A stretch of 64,000 nt of DNA from PZPK01 sp965230795 (GTDB taxonomy: Bacteria > Pseudomonadota > Gammaproteobacteria > Pseudomonadales > Oleiphilaceae): contig OZ246020.1 of NCBI GenBank assembly GCA_965230795.1, positions 2,480,001-2,544,000 on the forward strand. Direction: 5' to 3'. The notes beneath the pieces are model-generated. The model made no database searches. It was not told the DNA's origin and saw nothing but the letters and a program-made list of their open reading frames with translations. The translations under genes and the position numbers were made by a program. Below, piece after piece: positions 56,253 through 64,000 of the stretch. Within the stretch, counting starts at the first letter, position 1. Each line of letters begins with the position of its first letter.

Positions 56253-58016
56253 CTACCCTGTCACCTTCCTCACCAGCGCCCGACTCACCATGCGAACCTT
56301 GGCGTTCAGAGGCAAACGTTTGAGATTGGTACCGACAATACCATTGGTAAAGCGGGTTTTCTTGCTGTAATCGATCATCACATCAAGGATCACCGGCTGC
56401 CCAGCATCAGCTTTTGACCAGGCCTCTTCGAGTTTGGCGCTGATTTCGTCATCACTGGCAATGGCCACATACGCAGCACCCGTTGCCTGGGCAACTCCCT
56501 GAAATCGCATCTCTGGCAGGACAGTACAGGTTTTTCGGTTATAGGGCACATTTTGCGCCTGTGAAATCTGAGACAGCTCGCCATCATTGAAGACTGTAAA
56601 TATGGGGCCAATCTGATTACTAGTCGCCGTAATAATTTCCATGCAGGTCATCAGAAAGGCACCATCACCGATAATCCCGACGACATCCTTGTCAGGATTC
56701 GCCAGTTTGGTGGCAATTGTTGCTGGAACCGCATAGCCCATGCAGTTGAAATCCGTAGGAGAAATCATATGACGCGGCGTATGAATAGGCATCAGTTCAG
56801 CAGTCAGAAAGGTGTGGTTACCGTCGTCCACCACTACGAAACCGTCATCGGGTAAACGTGAACGCAAGGCATCAAAAAATCGGGCAGGATTCACGCGCCC
56901 CTTGCTGTCGTGCTGGTACCATTCCTCCCGATAGGCGGCTTTCTTGTCGGCAATCAGAGCTTTCACCGTTTCCATACGCTGGTGGCAGTCAATCTTGCTG
57001 GTCTGGAGTTTTTCAGCCAGGCGATCTGCGAGCAGGGGCAGCACGGTTTTCGCATCACCATTGATCGCCACTTTTGCAGGATAATTGGCGTTCAAAACAT
57101 CAGGATTAATATCAATATGGACCAGATTTTCAGGCACCGTGACACCAAAGCTAGCGGTAGCAATCTCACCAAAACGGGTACCCACAGCTAACATCGCATC
57201 ACACTTGGCAAATGCTTCCGTTGCCGCAGGCACCGCAGCAGGTCCGAAACTCATACCCGTATGGAGAGCATGATTGGCAGGAAATGCACTCAAACCCTGA
57301 AGGGTCGTCGACACCGGTGCGCCCAGTAACTCGGCAATGCGGATGCTGGTTTCCGAGCAGTCTACTGCGCCCCAACCAAGAAACAAACCGGGGTGTTTGG
57401 CTCCTAGCAGCAGATCCACCGCCTGATCAATCGCCTCTTTGTTTACCTGATCACCAGGCAGTTTCTGCCTATCGAGGAAGTCCGTATAGGTAAGCAATTC
57501 GCTGATCTCACCGGTGTACAACTGGATATTGACCGGTACTTCCACAAACACCGGCCCCGGTTCGCCGGAAACTGCGATCTGGTAGGCCTGATACAGGGTT
57601 TCCAGAATATCTTTCTGTGTTTCGACCTTGAAGGTTTTTTTGGTGATGGGAGCCAGCATCGCGTGCTGATCCATATCATGAAGCTGGTATTCAAAGTCTG
57701 AATCAGTTCTGACTCCACCAGACACAATCAGCATCGGTATCCCGTCCAGGTAAGCCTCACCGATACCACTTGCCGCATGGGTTGCTCCCGCTGCCGGGAC
57801 GATAACAAGACATCCCACACTATCACTGGTTCGACTGATTGCATCAGCCATAAAGGCGCCACCACCTTCGTGCGTTACCAGTAAAGGTTCAATGGTTTCA
57901 GAGTTGTTTAATTCATCATAGATTTCTGTGTTGTGAACACCGGGGATACCGAAGGTATATTTGATACCTAATTGCTCCAGCGCGTATCGAACCAACCATG
58001 CACCTGTTTTTTTCAC
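56253..58016 (-). CDS. Thiamine-diphosphate-dependent enzyme (acetolactate synthase-like)
   Basis: A 587-residue enzyme with the three-domain plan of the acetolactate synthase/benzoylformate decarboxylase family: Pyr domain (about 1-170) with the proton-relay Glu in LLVTHEGGGAFMA near residue 50, central domain (about 195-325), and PP domain (about 370-560) with the ThDP/Mg motif starting GIIGDGAFLMTCMEI and ending near FTVFNDGELSQ. It departs from classical IlvB in lacking a small subunit gene and in the IPGVHNTEIYDEL start. The FAD-binding dehydrogenase gene ends 43 bp upstream in the same direction, so both form an operon. The substrate, a 2-oxo acid or an acyloin, is unknown. Confidence 0.85.
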   Translation of the reverse strand: MKKTGAWLVRYALEQLGIKYTFGIPGVHNTEIYDELNNSETIEPLLVTHEGGGAFMADAISRTSDSVGCLVIVPAAGATHAASGIGEAYLDGIPMLIVSGGVRTDSDFEYQLHDMDQHAMLAPITKKTFKVETQKDILETLYQAYQIAVSGEPGPVFVEVPVNIQLYTGEISELLTYTDFLDRQKLPGDQVNKEAIDQAVDLLLGAKHPGLFLGWGAVDCSETSIRIAELLGAPVSTTLQGLSAFPANHALHTGMSFGPAAVPAATEAFAKCDAMLAVGTRFGEIATASFGVTVPENLVHIDINPDVLNANYPAKVAINGDAKTVLPLLADRLAEKLQTSKIDCHQRMETVKALIADKKAAYREEWYQHDSKGRVNPARFFDALRSRLPDDGFVVVDDGNHTFLTAELMPIHTPRHMISPTDFNCMGYAVPATIATKLANPDKDVVGIIGDGAFLMTCMEIITATSNQIGPIFTVFNDGELSQISQAQNVPYNRKTCTVLPEMRFQGVAQATGAAYVAIASDDEISAKLEEAWSKADAGQPVILDVMIDYSKKTRFTNGIVGTNLKRLPLNAKVRMVSRALVRKVTG

Positions 58017-58059
58017 CGTTTCACCTCGTCTTCGTTAATCGTTCTTTTTTATAGTGATT

Positions 58060-59667
58060 TTAGATTGCAGCGATGGATCCGGCTGCCGCACGTGCCGTTA
58101 AAATGCATCCTGATAAAAAGGTGCCTTCCAGCGATTTAAAGCCACTGGCACCGCCTCCACCAAACCCGGCTGCTTCACCCACCGCATACAGGCCATTGAT
58201 GGGAGAGCCCGAGTGGTCCAACACGCTACTGTCGAGATTGGTTTGAATACCTCCCAGACTTTTACGTGTAATCAACCTCAGTTTGATGGCAATGAGAGGT
58301 CCGGCTGTCGGATCCTGCAAGGGCTGTGGCTTGCAGGTACGGACTTTATCCGATCGCCAGGCACGACAGTGTTGAATACGCCGTAACTGATCATCATTCC
58401 ACAATCCTTCTCCCCTGCGAATCATTGCGTCATAGTCGTTAACACAGGACTCCAGAGATGAAAGCTTCACGGCTGAGTCTCCATTCAGGGCGTTCATTTT
58501 CTTAACCAGTTCCGGAAGACTATCGGCAACAATAAAGTGATCGCTTTCGTCGGCAAGCTGGCGCACCAGACGGTGATTGCCCAGCAGCACTTCTTTCAGA
58601 AACGCAATCAACTTGCGATCCCGGATACTGGGATTATGTTCTGAACCTGAGACAGCAAGCTCTTTGGCGGCGATACGCCAGTTCAACACCTGCCAGGTAT
58701 AGGGTCGCTCGAGCTCACTCACGCGTCGACATAACTCGTTGGTATCAAAACCCGTCACCAGGGGCTCGGGCCCGATGCGTCGACCAGAATGATCCAGCCA
58801 CAAGGCAGACTTACAGGGAATCAGGCTCAAGCCATGTCCGTCAAAATGCGGTTTGGGGTGCGGAATGCCCGCGGCATAGTTCCACATTTTGTCCAGATGA
58901 GTCAGCACTCCACCCGCCTCGGCAACCTGATCATGGATCATGCCGTCCGCAAAGGGGTGTGCGCCATTCAACATTTCGGCCGGTGGCTCACCCCAGGGCC
59001 GGTGCCAGTTCTGCCGGACTCTTTCCAGCGTACCGTTGATCCCTCCGGTTGCGACGATAGTGTGATCTGCAAAAAACTCACGGGATTCTCTAGTCCCTTC
59101 GTTCTCAGCTACACAGCCAGCAATACGATCCTTATCCTGAATCAAACGGTGGCAGCGGTGTTGATAGAGAACCTGAAGCCGATCTTTATTTGGATGCGTT
59201 TTGAGCAGTTCAACAAAACGCTGCACCAGTCTGAATCCCGTTCCCCACAGGACGTGGTAACGAGGCAGGCTGTTGCCTCGATGGTACAGTCCTCGCTCAA
59301 CCCAATTAACCGCCGGGAAGAACTTTAATCCGCATTCCAGCAACCATTGATACACCTTTTCGGATGACTCGTTCACATAGGCTTCGGCCCATCGCTTGGG
59401 CCAGATGTCTTCTTCGCCAAACTGAGCAAAATCATGCCAGTCGGCTAACGCAATTTCAGGGCTGTCATGAATCTTCATTCGGCGCTGGCAGGGCGTATCC
59501 ACTAATGCCATTCCACCGAAGGCCCATTTCGCCAGGCCACCAACATTGGCCTCAATATCTCGTTCAAGCAGGCAAACGCGTTTACCATGATTCAGGCATT
59601 CATAGGCCGCCACCAGTCCGGCTATACCGGCACCTATAATCAGCACATCGCTCTCATTCTTGGACAT
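58060..59667 (-). CDS. FAD-binding dehydrogenase (PRK12834/KstD-like)
   Basis: A 535-residue flavoprotein of the fumarate reductase/3-ketosteroid-1-dehydrogenase superfamily. The FAD Rossmann motif is VLIIGAGIAGLVAAYEC near residue 8, followed by GGLAKWAFGGMALVDTPCQRR near 45, and a C-terminal FAD segment GLYAVGEAAGFGGGGASGFKS near 495. It closely follows the pattern of the PRK12834-type putative FAD-binding dehydrogenases, whose substrate is not established; ketosteroid oxidation is one possibility. ATG 59667 with GGGAGCG upstream is clearly better than the longer frame to 59874. Cotranscribed with the ThDP enzyme and divergent from a LuxR-type regulator. Confidence 0.88.
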   Translation of the reverse strand: MSKNESDVLIIGAGIAGLVAAYECLNHGKRVCLLERDIEANVGGLAKWAFGGMALVDTPCQRRMKIHDSPEIALADWHDFAQFGEEDIWPKRWAEAYVNESSEKVYQWLLECGLKFFPAVNWVERGLYHRGNSLPRYHVLWGTGFRLVQRFVELLKTHPNKDRLQVLYQHRCHRLIQDKDRIAGCVAENEGTRESREFFADHTIVATGGINGTLERVRQNWHRPWGEPPAEMLNGAHPFADGMIHDQVAEAGGVLTHLDKMWNYAAGIPHPKPHFDGHGLSLIPCKSALWLDHSGRRIGPEPLVTGFDTNELCRRVSELERPYTWQVLNWRIAAKELAVSGSEHNPSIRDRKLIAFLKEVLLGNHRLVRQLADESDHFIVADSLPELVKKMNALNGDSAVKLSSLESCVNDYDAMIRRGEGLWNDDQLRRIQHCRAWRSDKVRTCKPQPLQDPTAGPLIAIKLRLITRKSLGGIQTNLDSSVLDHSGSPINGLYAVGEAAGFGGGGASGFKSLEGTFLSGCILTARAAAGSIAAI

Positions 59668-59787
59668 GTTTCGCTCCCTGTGGATACCAGTAAGCAGTCT
59701 AGTCAGTGATTGCATGATGGGCGATAGTAAAATTAGCCTAATCCAATCTATACTCGAACCATAGACCCCAAAATATGAGCAGACCCT

Positions 59788-60738
59788 GTGGACGCCAGTA
59801 CGGAACAACTGGATTTTTTTATTAGCCGCCTTTACCGCTCGGCTCACTCCATTGCCCTTGAGCATTTCCGGCACTGGGCGCTTAAAGAGCTTCAGGAGTT
59901 AGTAGAATTTGATTCAGCTTTATGGAGTACCGGACATCTAAGTACCCGCCGATTTCACACCCATACCATCATCGGCCTTAAGCAAGACTATCCCGATGCT
60001 CTTCTCGGTTTTCTGCCGAAAAATCCCATCAGTGGCAAACTGTTTAACAACCCCGGCAAACCTGTCGACATGGCTGATGTCGTGTCTGATGAAGACTTCT
60101 ATCAATCTGAAATCTACAGGAAACTTTTCAGGCCCAATGGCATCGAACGCATTCTTAGTTCGATGCACATCGACAGTCGAAGTGGTATCTACACGCTATT
60201 AACGCTCTACCGGGCAGAACGCGACCATGTATTTGATGAGGATGAGAAACGACTCTACAGACGCGCGTTGATTCACCTGCTCAACGCCTCATCCCAGGCC
60301 TGCATAGCCCAACTACGGACTCCGGTAGAAAGCAAGGTTGAACACTATGCCATTGTTGATCGGCATGGTGTGTATCATGAAGCCGAACCGGGTTTTCTTG
60401 ATTTAATTGACGAAGAATTCTCAAACTACTCTACCCAGATTCTGCCCTTTGACATCCCGGCTCCTGGCGTTAAACAATTGCTTAACGGGCTTTGCGTAAG
60501 TGCCTCGCAGCTTGGAGATTTGTACCGTATTGCCCTGCGCCAATCGACACCACTGGATCATTTGACCGTGCGGGAGCGTGAAGTCGTGGACGGAGTCACC
60601 AAGGGCCTCAGCTTCAAGCAGATCGGGCGCTTGTTATCTTTATCACCCTCAACCGTTTCCAATCACCTGTATCGGGTGTATCAAAAACTGAATATCAGTA
60701 ACCGGTCAGAGCTGGCAGAAATGATTCAGGAGCACTGA
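59788..60738 (+). CDS. LuxR-family transcriptional regulator
   Basis: A 316-residue regulator. The C-terminal 60 residues are a LuxR/NarL helix-turn-helix: LTVREREVVDGVTKGLSFKQ, then SLSPSTVSNHLYRVYQKL and NISNRSELAEMI (about 258-312). The preceding 240 residues are a GAF-like sensory region without recognisable ligand motifs, neither a receiver domain nor the acyl-homoserine-lactone domain. The start is GTG 59788. It is divergent from the flavoprotein-ThDP operon with 120 bp between starts, an arrangement suggesting it controls that operon. Ligand unknown. Confidence 0.86.
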   Translation: MDASTEQLDFFISRLYRSAHSIALEHFRHWALKELQELVEFDSALWSTGHLSTRRFHTHTIIGLKQDYPDALLGFLPKNPISGKLFNNPGKPVDMADVVSDEDFYQSEIYRKLFRPNGIERILSSMHIDSRSGIYTLLTLYRAERDHVFDEDEKRLYRRALIHLLNASSQACIAQLRTPVESKVEHYAIVDRHGVYHEAEPGFLDLIDEEFSNYSTQILPFDIPAPGVKQLLNGLCVSASQLGDLYRIALRQSTPLDHLTVREREVVDGVTKGLSFKQIGRLLSLSPSTVSNHLYRVYQKLNISNRSELAEMIQEH

Positions 60739-60861
60739 CTCTTCGCCATCCGAAAGGATTGATCCAAGTCATTGGCAAAAAACCTTTATATCAACAACAA
60801 TGATTCATACACCGTCCAATACAGGCGTGCTTTCCCATTCCTGATCGAACAAGGAGTCATC

Positions 60862-61305
60862 ATGAGTCAATACAATAAAATTCTCGTCGCTGTGGAGTGC
60901 AGCCAGAGTTCCCGACAGGTGCTGAAAAAAGCGGCTGAGTTCGCCAAGGAGCAAAATGCAGAACTCAGCATCGTTCACGTTGTACTGGATTTAATTATCG
61001 CTGACTGGGCCGGCAGCCCGGGTCAGGTTCCGCCTCCGCTGGATCAGGAGGAACTCGCACAAGCCGGAGCCGACTACCTGAAACCGATGATTGAAGAAGC
61101 GGGACTGGATCCAAACAAATTGGTTGTCTGCTTTGGCCATCCGGCGCAGACCATTCTCAAACAGGCGGAAAACCAGAAAACGGATCTCATAATCGCCGGC
61201 AGTCACAGCCGACACGGGCTAGAAGTACTGCTCGGTTCCACTGCTCACAAGATCCTCAATCTGGCGGAATGTGATGTTTTGCTGATTCGTGTCCCACGAG
61301 AATAG
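60862..61305 (+). CDS. Universal stress protein, UspA family
   Basis: A 147-residue single-domain Usp. KILVAVECSQSSRQVLKKAAEF at the start is the first nucleotide-binding strand and helix, and the ATP-binding loop near the end reads IAGSHSRHGLEVLLGSTAHKI, fitting G-x2-G-x9-G-S/T. An ATP-binding UspA is therefore likely. ATG 60862 is preceded by AAGGAG at perfect spacing. The gap to the LuxR gene is 123 bp and to the P450 gene 132 bp, all on the same strand. Its role is probably a general stress or metabolic-state response. Confidence 0.9.
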   Translation: MSQYNKILVAVECSQSSRQVLKKAAEFAKEQNAELSIVHVVLDLIIADWAGSPGQVPPPLDQEELAQAGADYLKPMIEEAGLDPNKLVVCFGHPAQTILKQAENQKTDLIIAGSHSRHGLEVLLGSTAHKILNLAECDVLLIRVPRE

Positions 61306-61437
61306 AGCGCTCCTTTATCTTCCACTAAAGGCGAGTCATATTTGAAACAATGCGTCTCGCCAAAAGCTATTTGTGACCAGCGGTCACATATGGCAAAGTA
61401 TCTCTCAGTACAACAAAAATTGCTGAGAGAAACCATC

Positions 61438-62826
61438 ATGACCAGCGCCTCTGTTACCGTAGCGAATACCCACACCCCCATCCCTCTGGAATCTGGACAA
61501 GTCTTTCTGGGCTGTCTCCCGGAATTTGGCAAAGCCCCCCTTGAGTTTTTCAAACGCCTTGCCAAGGATTACGAAGACATCGTTGAATTCAAACTGCCTT
61601 TCATCAACATTGCACTGGTTACGTCCGCTCATCTGTCCCACCAGATACTGGTCAAGGAAGTAAAACATTTTCGTAAGGCGGACCGGGAAATTCGTATTAT
61701 GGGCGCCTTTCTTGGCAATGGCCTTGTCACCAACGCCGACCCCCATTCTCACAAGGTACAGCGTAAGCTGGCACAGCCGGGCTTTCATTTTCGCCGCATT
61801 CAAGGTTATGCGGAGACTATGAGCGACTACACCGATCGCTATGTGGCACGCTGGGGAAGCGACGAAACCCGAAACATCGCGGATGACATGTTCAAACTGA
61901 CCATGTACATCGTCTCCAAAACGCTCTTTAACACGGACATGGAATTTCTCGAAAGCGGTGCTGACAAAATCGGTGACGCCATGGCTGAGATTCAGGATGT
62001 AACCAATCAGAAGTTCATGCAAATCTTCGAGATTCCCGAATGGCTGCCAACGCCAAACAACCGTCGATTAACAGCGGCTCGTAAAGTGCTTTGCAATACC
62101 ATTGAAGAGATGCTGGCAGCCAAACATCTGGGCAATGGTGAATACACCGACGACGGCGACTTGATGTCCATGCTGCTGCAGGCGCGCTATGAAGACGGTT
62201 CTGCCATGTCACATCAGCAGATTATGGATGAACTGATAACCCTGTTCGCTGCCGGTCACGAAACCACCTCCAACGCCCTGACCTGGACCTGCTATCTTTT
62301 GACCCAGCATCCGGACGTGCAGGCTCGCCTTCAGGAAGAGCTGGATACCGTGCTTGAAGGTGACAACCCCCGCTTCGAGGATCTGGAGAATCTAAAATAC
62401 ACCGAAATGGTGATCAAAGAGTCCATGCGCATTCTGCCGCCAGTCTGGACCCTGAGCGCGAGACAGGCCAACGAAGATATCGTCATTGGTGATTATTTCA
62501 TTCCCAAAGACAAAACCGTTTTCGTTTCGCCCTATGCCAGCCATCATAATCCCAGACACTTCCCTAACCCGGACGTGTTTGATCCTGAGCGTTTTAATGA
62601 AGAAAACGAAAAAGCGCTGCCGCGTCACGCCTACCTGCCATTTGGGGCGGGGCCGCGAGTTTGTATCGGTAATTCCTTTGCAATGATGGAAGCAAAACTG
62701 ATCCTGGCGACTATTGCAAAGCGCTACCATCTGGCTCCGGTAGCGGGTCAAAAGCTTGACCCTCTGGCTCAGATCACGCTGTCCAACAACCAGGGAATGA
62801 ACGTGCATCTGACTAAGCGCAGCTAA
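61438..62826 (+). CDS. Cytochrome P450
   Basis: A 462-residue soluble monooxygenase. The oxygen-binding I-helix motif is AAGHETTSN (Ala272-Thr277), the K-helix ExxR is Glu328-Arg331 (ESMR), and the heme-ligand loop is FGAGPRVCIGNSFA with Cys409. The pattern PFGAGPRxCIGxxFAxxE fits the CYP4/CYP102-like branch, often fatty-acid or terpenoid/steroid hydroxylases. ATG 61438 follows GAGAGAAA. No ferredoxin or ferredoxin reductase gene lies in the window and there is no fused reductase, so electrons come from elsewhere. A strong terminator follows. Substrate unknown; hydrophobic molecules are likely. Confidence 0.94.
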   Translation: MTSASVTVANTHTPIPLESGQVFLGCLPEFGKAPLEFFKRLAKDYEDIVEFKLPFINIALVTSAHLSHQILVKEVKHFRKADREIRIMGAFLGNGLVTNADPHSHKVQRKLAQPGFHFRRIQGYAETMSDYTDRYVARWGSDETRNIADDMFKLTMYIVSKTLFNTDMEFLESGADKIGDAMAEIQDVTNQKFMQIFEIPEWLPTPNNRRLTAARKVLCNTIEEMLAAKHLGNGEYTDDGDLMSMLLQARYEDGSAMSHQQIMDELITLFAAGHETTSNALTWTCYLLTQHPDVQARLQEELDTVLEGDNPRFEDLENLKYTEMVIKESMRILPPVWTLSARQANEDIVIGDYFIPKDKTVFVSPYASHHNPRHFPNPDVFDPERFNEENEKALPRHAYLPFGAGPRVCIGNSFAMMEAKLILATIAKRYHLAPVAGQKLDPLAQITLSNNQGMNVHLTKRS

Positions 62827-62884
62827 TCGTAAATTCCGCGAAGGCAGGGAGCAAAGTAAGGGTTATCTCATTTACCCTCGGACC

Positions 62885-62913
62885 AAAAAAGGCGCTGATT
62901 CAGCGCCTTTTTT
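62885..62913. terminator. Bidirectional intrinsic terminator
   Basis: Perfect inverted repeat GGCGCTGA/TCAGCGCC (62891-62907, one central T) flanked by six A on the left and six T on the right. It can end transcription of both the P450 gene (+) and the convergent epimerase gene (-). Confidence 0.93.
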
Positions 62914-63005
62914 CTTTAGAAATGGTCGATTATTGTTCGTTGGCAGCGCATGAAAATCTGGCGGTCTCCAGCCAGCGTCCGCGCCCAATCCGTTTAAGTT
63001 TTTCT

Positions 63006-64000
63006 TTATTGGTCGAGATCTATTTTCCGCGTCTTGCGAATTCGACCAATCACTGATGGTTTCAAACGTTTGGTTTTTGCCAGCCATTTAATAGCGTCCG
63101 TCAGGCAGCGATCACTGTCTTTGGGTGTGAGGTCGAAAGTACGATTGGTTTCGTCACAATCATAAAATCCATAGCGCTCCACCACCTCATAGACCAGATC
63201 TTTGGTAAACAAAGGCCGAACCCGGATCAGACGACATAGCGTTTCAACAAATCCGGCGAACATCAGGGTCAGGGAACGCGACATACCCAGGTGCAGGGGG
63301 CGAATACCCGTCAACGCTTTCAACTTCAATCCGATCTCTTTTACTTCCAGGTTTTCGCCCCCGACCACATAGCGGCGTCGGTTTTCACCTTTGCTGAGTG
63401 CGGCCACATGGGCCTTAGCGACATCTTCCACATGGACAAGGTTGAGTCCCCCGCGGTATGTCTGTCCTTTTCCATTTAGCCAGTCCATCACCAATTGATT
63501 GGACGGCGTCACCCGATAATCCTGCGGACCAAGAACGATAGCGGGGCAAATCACGATCAATTCAATGTCATACTCGCGCGACAGCTCCTGCGCCACTCGC
63601 TCACTCTGTGTTTTCGCCAGATAATAGGGATTGTGCGCATCGTCATTCCAGTCATCTCCACTACGCATCTGATCCGCATTATTGGAAAAGCCAATCGAGG
63701 CAACTGAGCTGGTATAGACGATGCGGCCGATACCGGCTGCCTTGGCCGCTTCAAAAATATTTTTACTACCGGTAACCGCTGGCTCAACAATTTCTTCGAC
63801 TGTATCGGCGATGGTTTTATAGACGGCTGCCAAATGGATAATGGCTTCGCAACCTGACGCCGCATCGACCAGGGCTGACTGATCCATCACATCGCCTCTG
63901 ACGCACTCTAACTCGAGTCCGTCCAGACCACGCATGTCCGCCGAATCGCGCACGAAGGCTCTGACTTGATGCCCTTGACTGAGCAATTCTCGACAAACAT
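63006..64000 (-). CDS. NAD-dependent epimerase/dehydratase (3-beta-HSD/DFR-like), N-terminus outside window
   Basis: An extended short-chain dehydrogenase, open to the right end of the window (330 residues visible; the frame reads VCRELLSQGHQVRAF at the edge, just after the expected GxxGxxG loop, which is missing). It shows GDVMDQSAL near visible residue 36, IIHLAAVY near 53, VYTSSVASIGF near 95 with the active-site Ser, and YYLAKTQSERV near 120 with Tyr/Lys. The C-terminal segments GLNLVHVEDVAKAHVAAL and YVVGGENLEVKEI fit the 3-beta-hydroxysteroid dehydrogenase/dihydroflavonol reductase and HpnA-like groups. Substrate unknown. Convergent with the P450 gene. Confidence 0.88.
   Translation of the reverse strand, partial: VCRELLSQGHQVRAFVRDSADMRGLDGLELECVRGDVMDQSALVDAASGCEAIIHLAAVYKTIADTVEEIVEPAVTGSKNIFEAAKAAGIGRIVYTSSVASIGFSNNADQMRSGDDWNDDAHNPYYLAKTQSERVAQELSREYDIELIVICPAIVLGPQDYRVTPSNQLVMDWLNGKGQTYRGGLNLVHVEDVAKAHVAALSKGENRRRYVVGGENLEVKEIGLKLKALTGIRPLHLGMSRSLTLMFAGFVETLCRLIRVRPLFTKDLVYEVVERYGFYDCDETNRTFDLTPKDSDRCLTDAIKWLAKTKRLKPSVIGRIRKTRKIDLDQ

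Overview
The window looks like a chromosomal segment of a free-living, probably marine, gammaproteobacterium. The case rests on recognisable gene neighbourhoods: hda next to a DUF2066 gene, with purM-purN-DUF3108 divergent from it; a complete livKHMGF operon; a hemoprotein sulfite/nitrite reductase paired with a DUF934 gene; and recA with an E. coli-type LexA box. The Pseudomonadales/Oceanospirillales (Marinobacter-, Alcanivorax- or Ketobacter-like) affiliation is inference from gene order only. I see no rRNA, tRNA, CRISPR array, insertion sequence, prophage or integrase. Base and codon use look even by eye.

Layout. 0-5.4 kb: the end of metH, then a cysI-type reductase overlapping its DUF934 partner. 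5.4-15 kb: mostly single-gene units, namely a TPR-sulfotransferase, a degenerate HD-GYP protein, a membrane-anchored coiled-coil protein, a long FabG, an M23 peptidase divergent from an AlkB-like dioxygenase, and a Lon-family protease. 15-24 kb: signalling genes (PilZ protein, CheW-like protein, 7TM diguanylate cyclase, cNMP-HDOD protein) interleaved with gdhA and an RND exporter. 24-30 kb: an MlaC-like protein, a cupredoxin-like protein overlapping mtnA, thiD, a lipoprotein, and recA with an unusual 3' region. 30.6-34.6 kb: an adenylate cyclase-PilZ fusion, a polytopic chemoreceptor and an LplT-like transporter. 34.6-43.5 kb: an AraC regulator, ampD, a DUF1631 protein, a retropepsin-like protease coupled to nadC, and a MASE1-PAS-GGDEF-EAL protein. 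43.5-49.9 kb: a CDP-alcohol phosphatidyltransferase-hda-parA unit with DUF2066 upstream, and purM-purN-DUF3108. 50-55 kb: livKHMGF. 55-64 kb: accessory metabolism (EF-hand-like protein, TPP-dependent enzyme with an FAD-binding dehydrogenase, divergent LuxR regulator, UspA, cytochrome P450, epimerase/dehydratase cut by the window end).

How the genes work together. Second-messenger signalling is the recurring theme. At least seven genes carry GGDEF, EAL, HD-GYP, HDOD, PilZ or class III cyclase domains, and several have informative lost residues (no I-site in one cyclase, altered EAL motifs in another, no HD histidine in the HD-GYP protein). The most system-like units are (a) the cyclase-PilZ fusion 11 bp ahead of a chemoreceptor that lacks a large periplasmic sensor, a possible cAMP/c-di-GMP/chemotaxis junction, and (b) the flavoprotein-TPP enzyme operon divergent from a LuxR regulator, near a P450 and a sterol-type dehydrogenase, a possible uncharacterised catabolic or tailoring pathway. 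No single locus is clearly an undescribed system; these are the best candidates.
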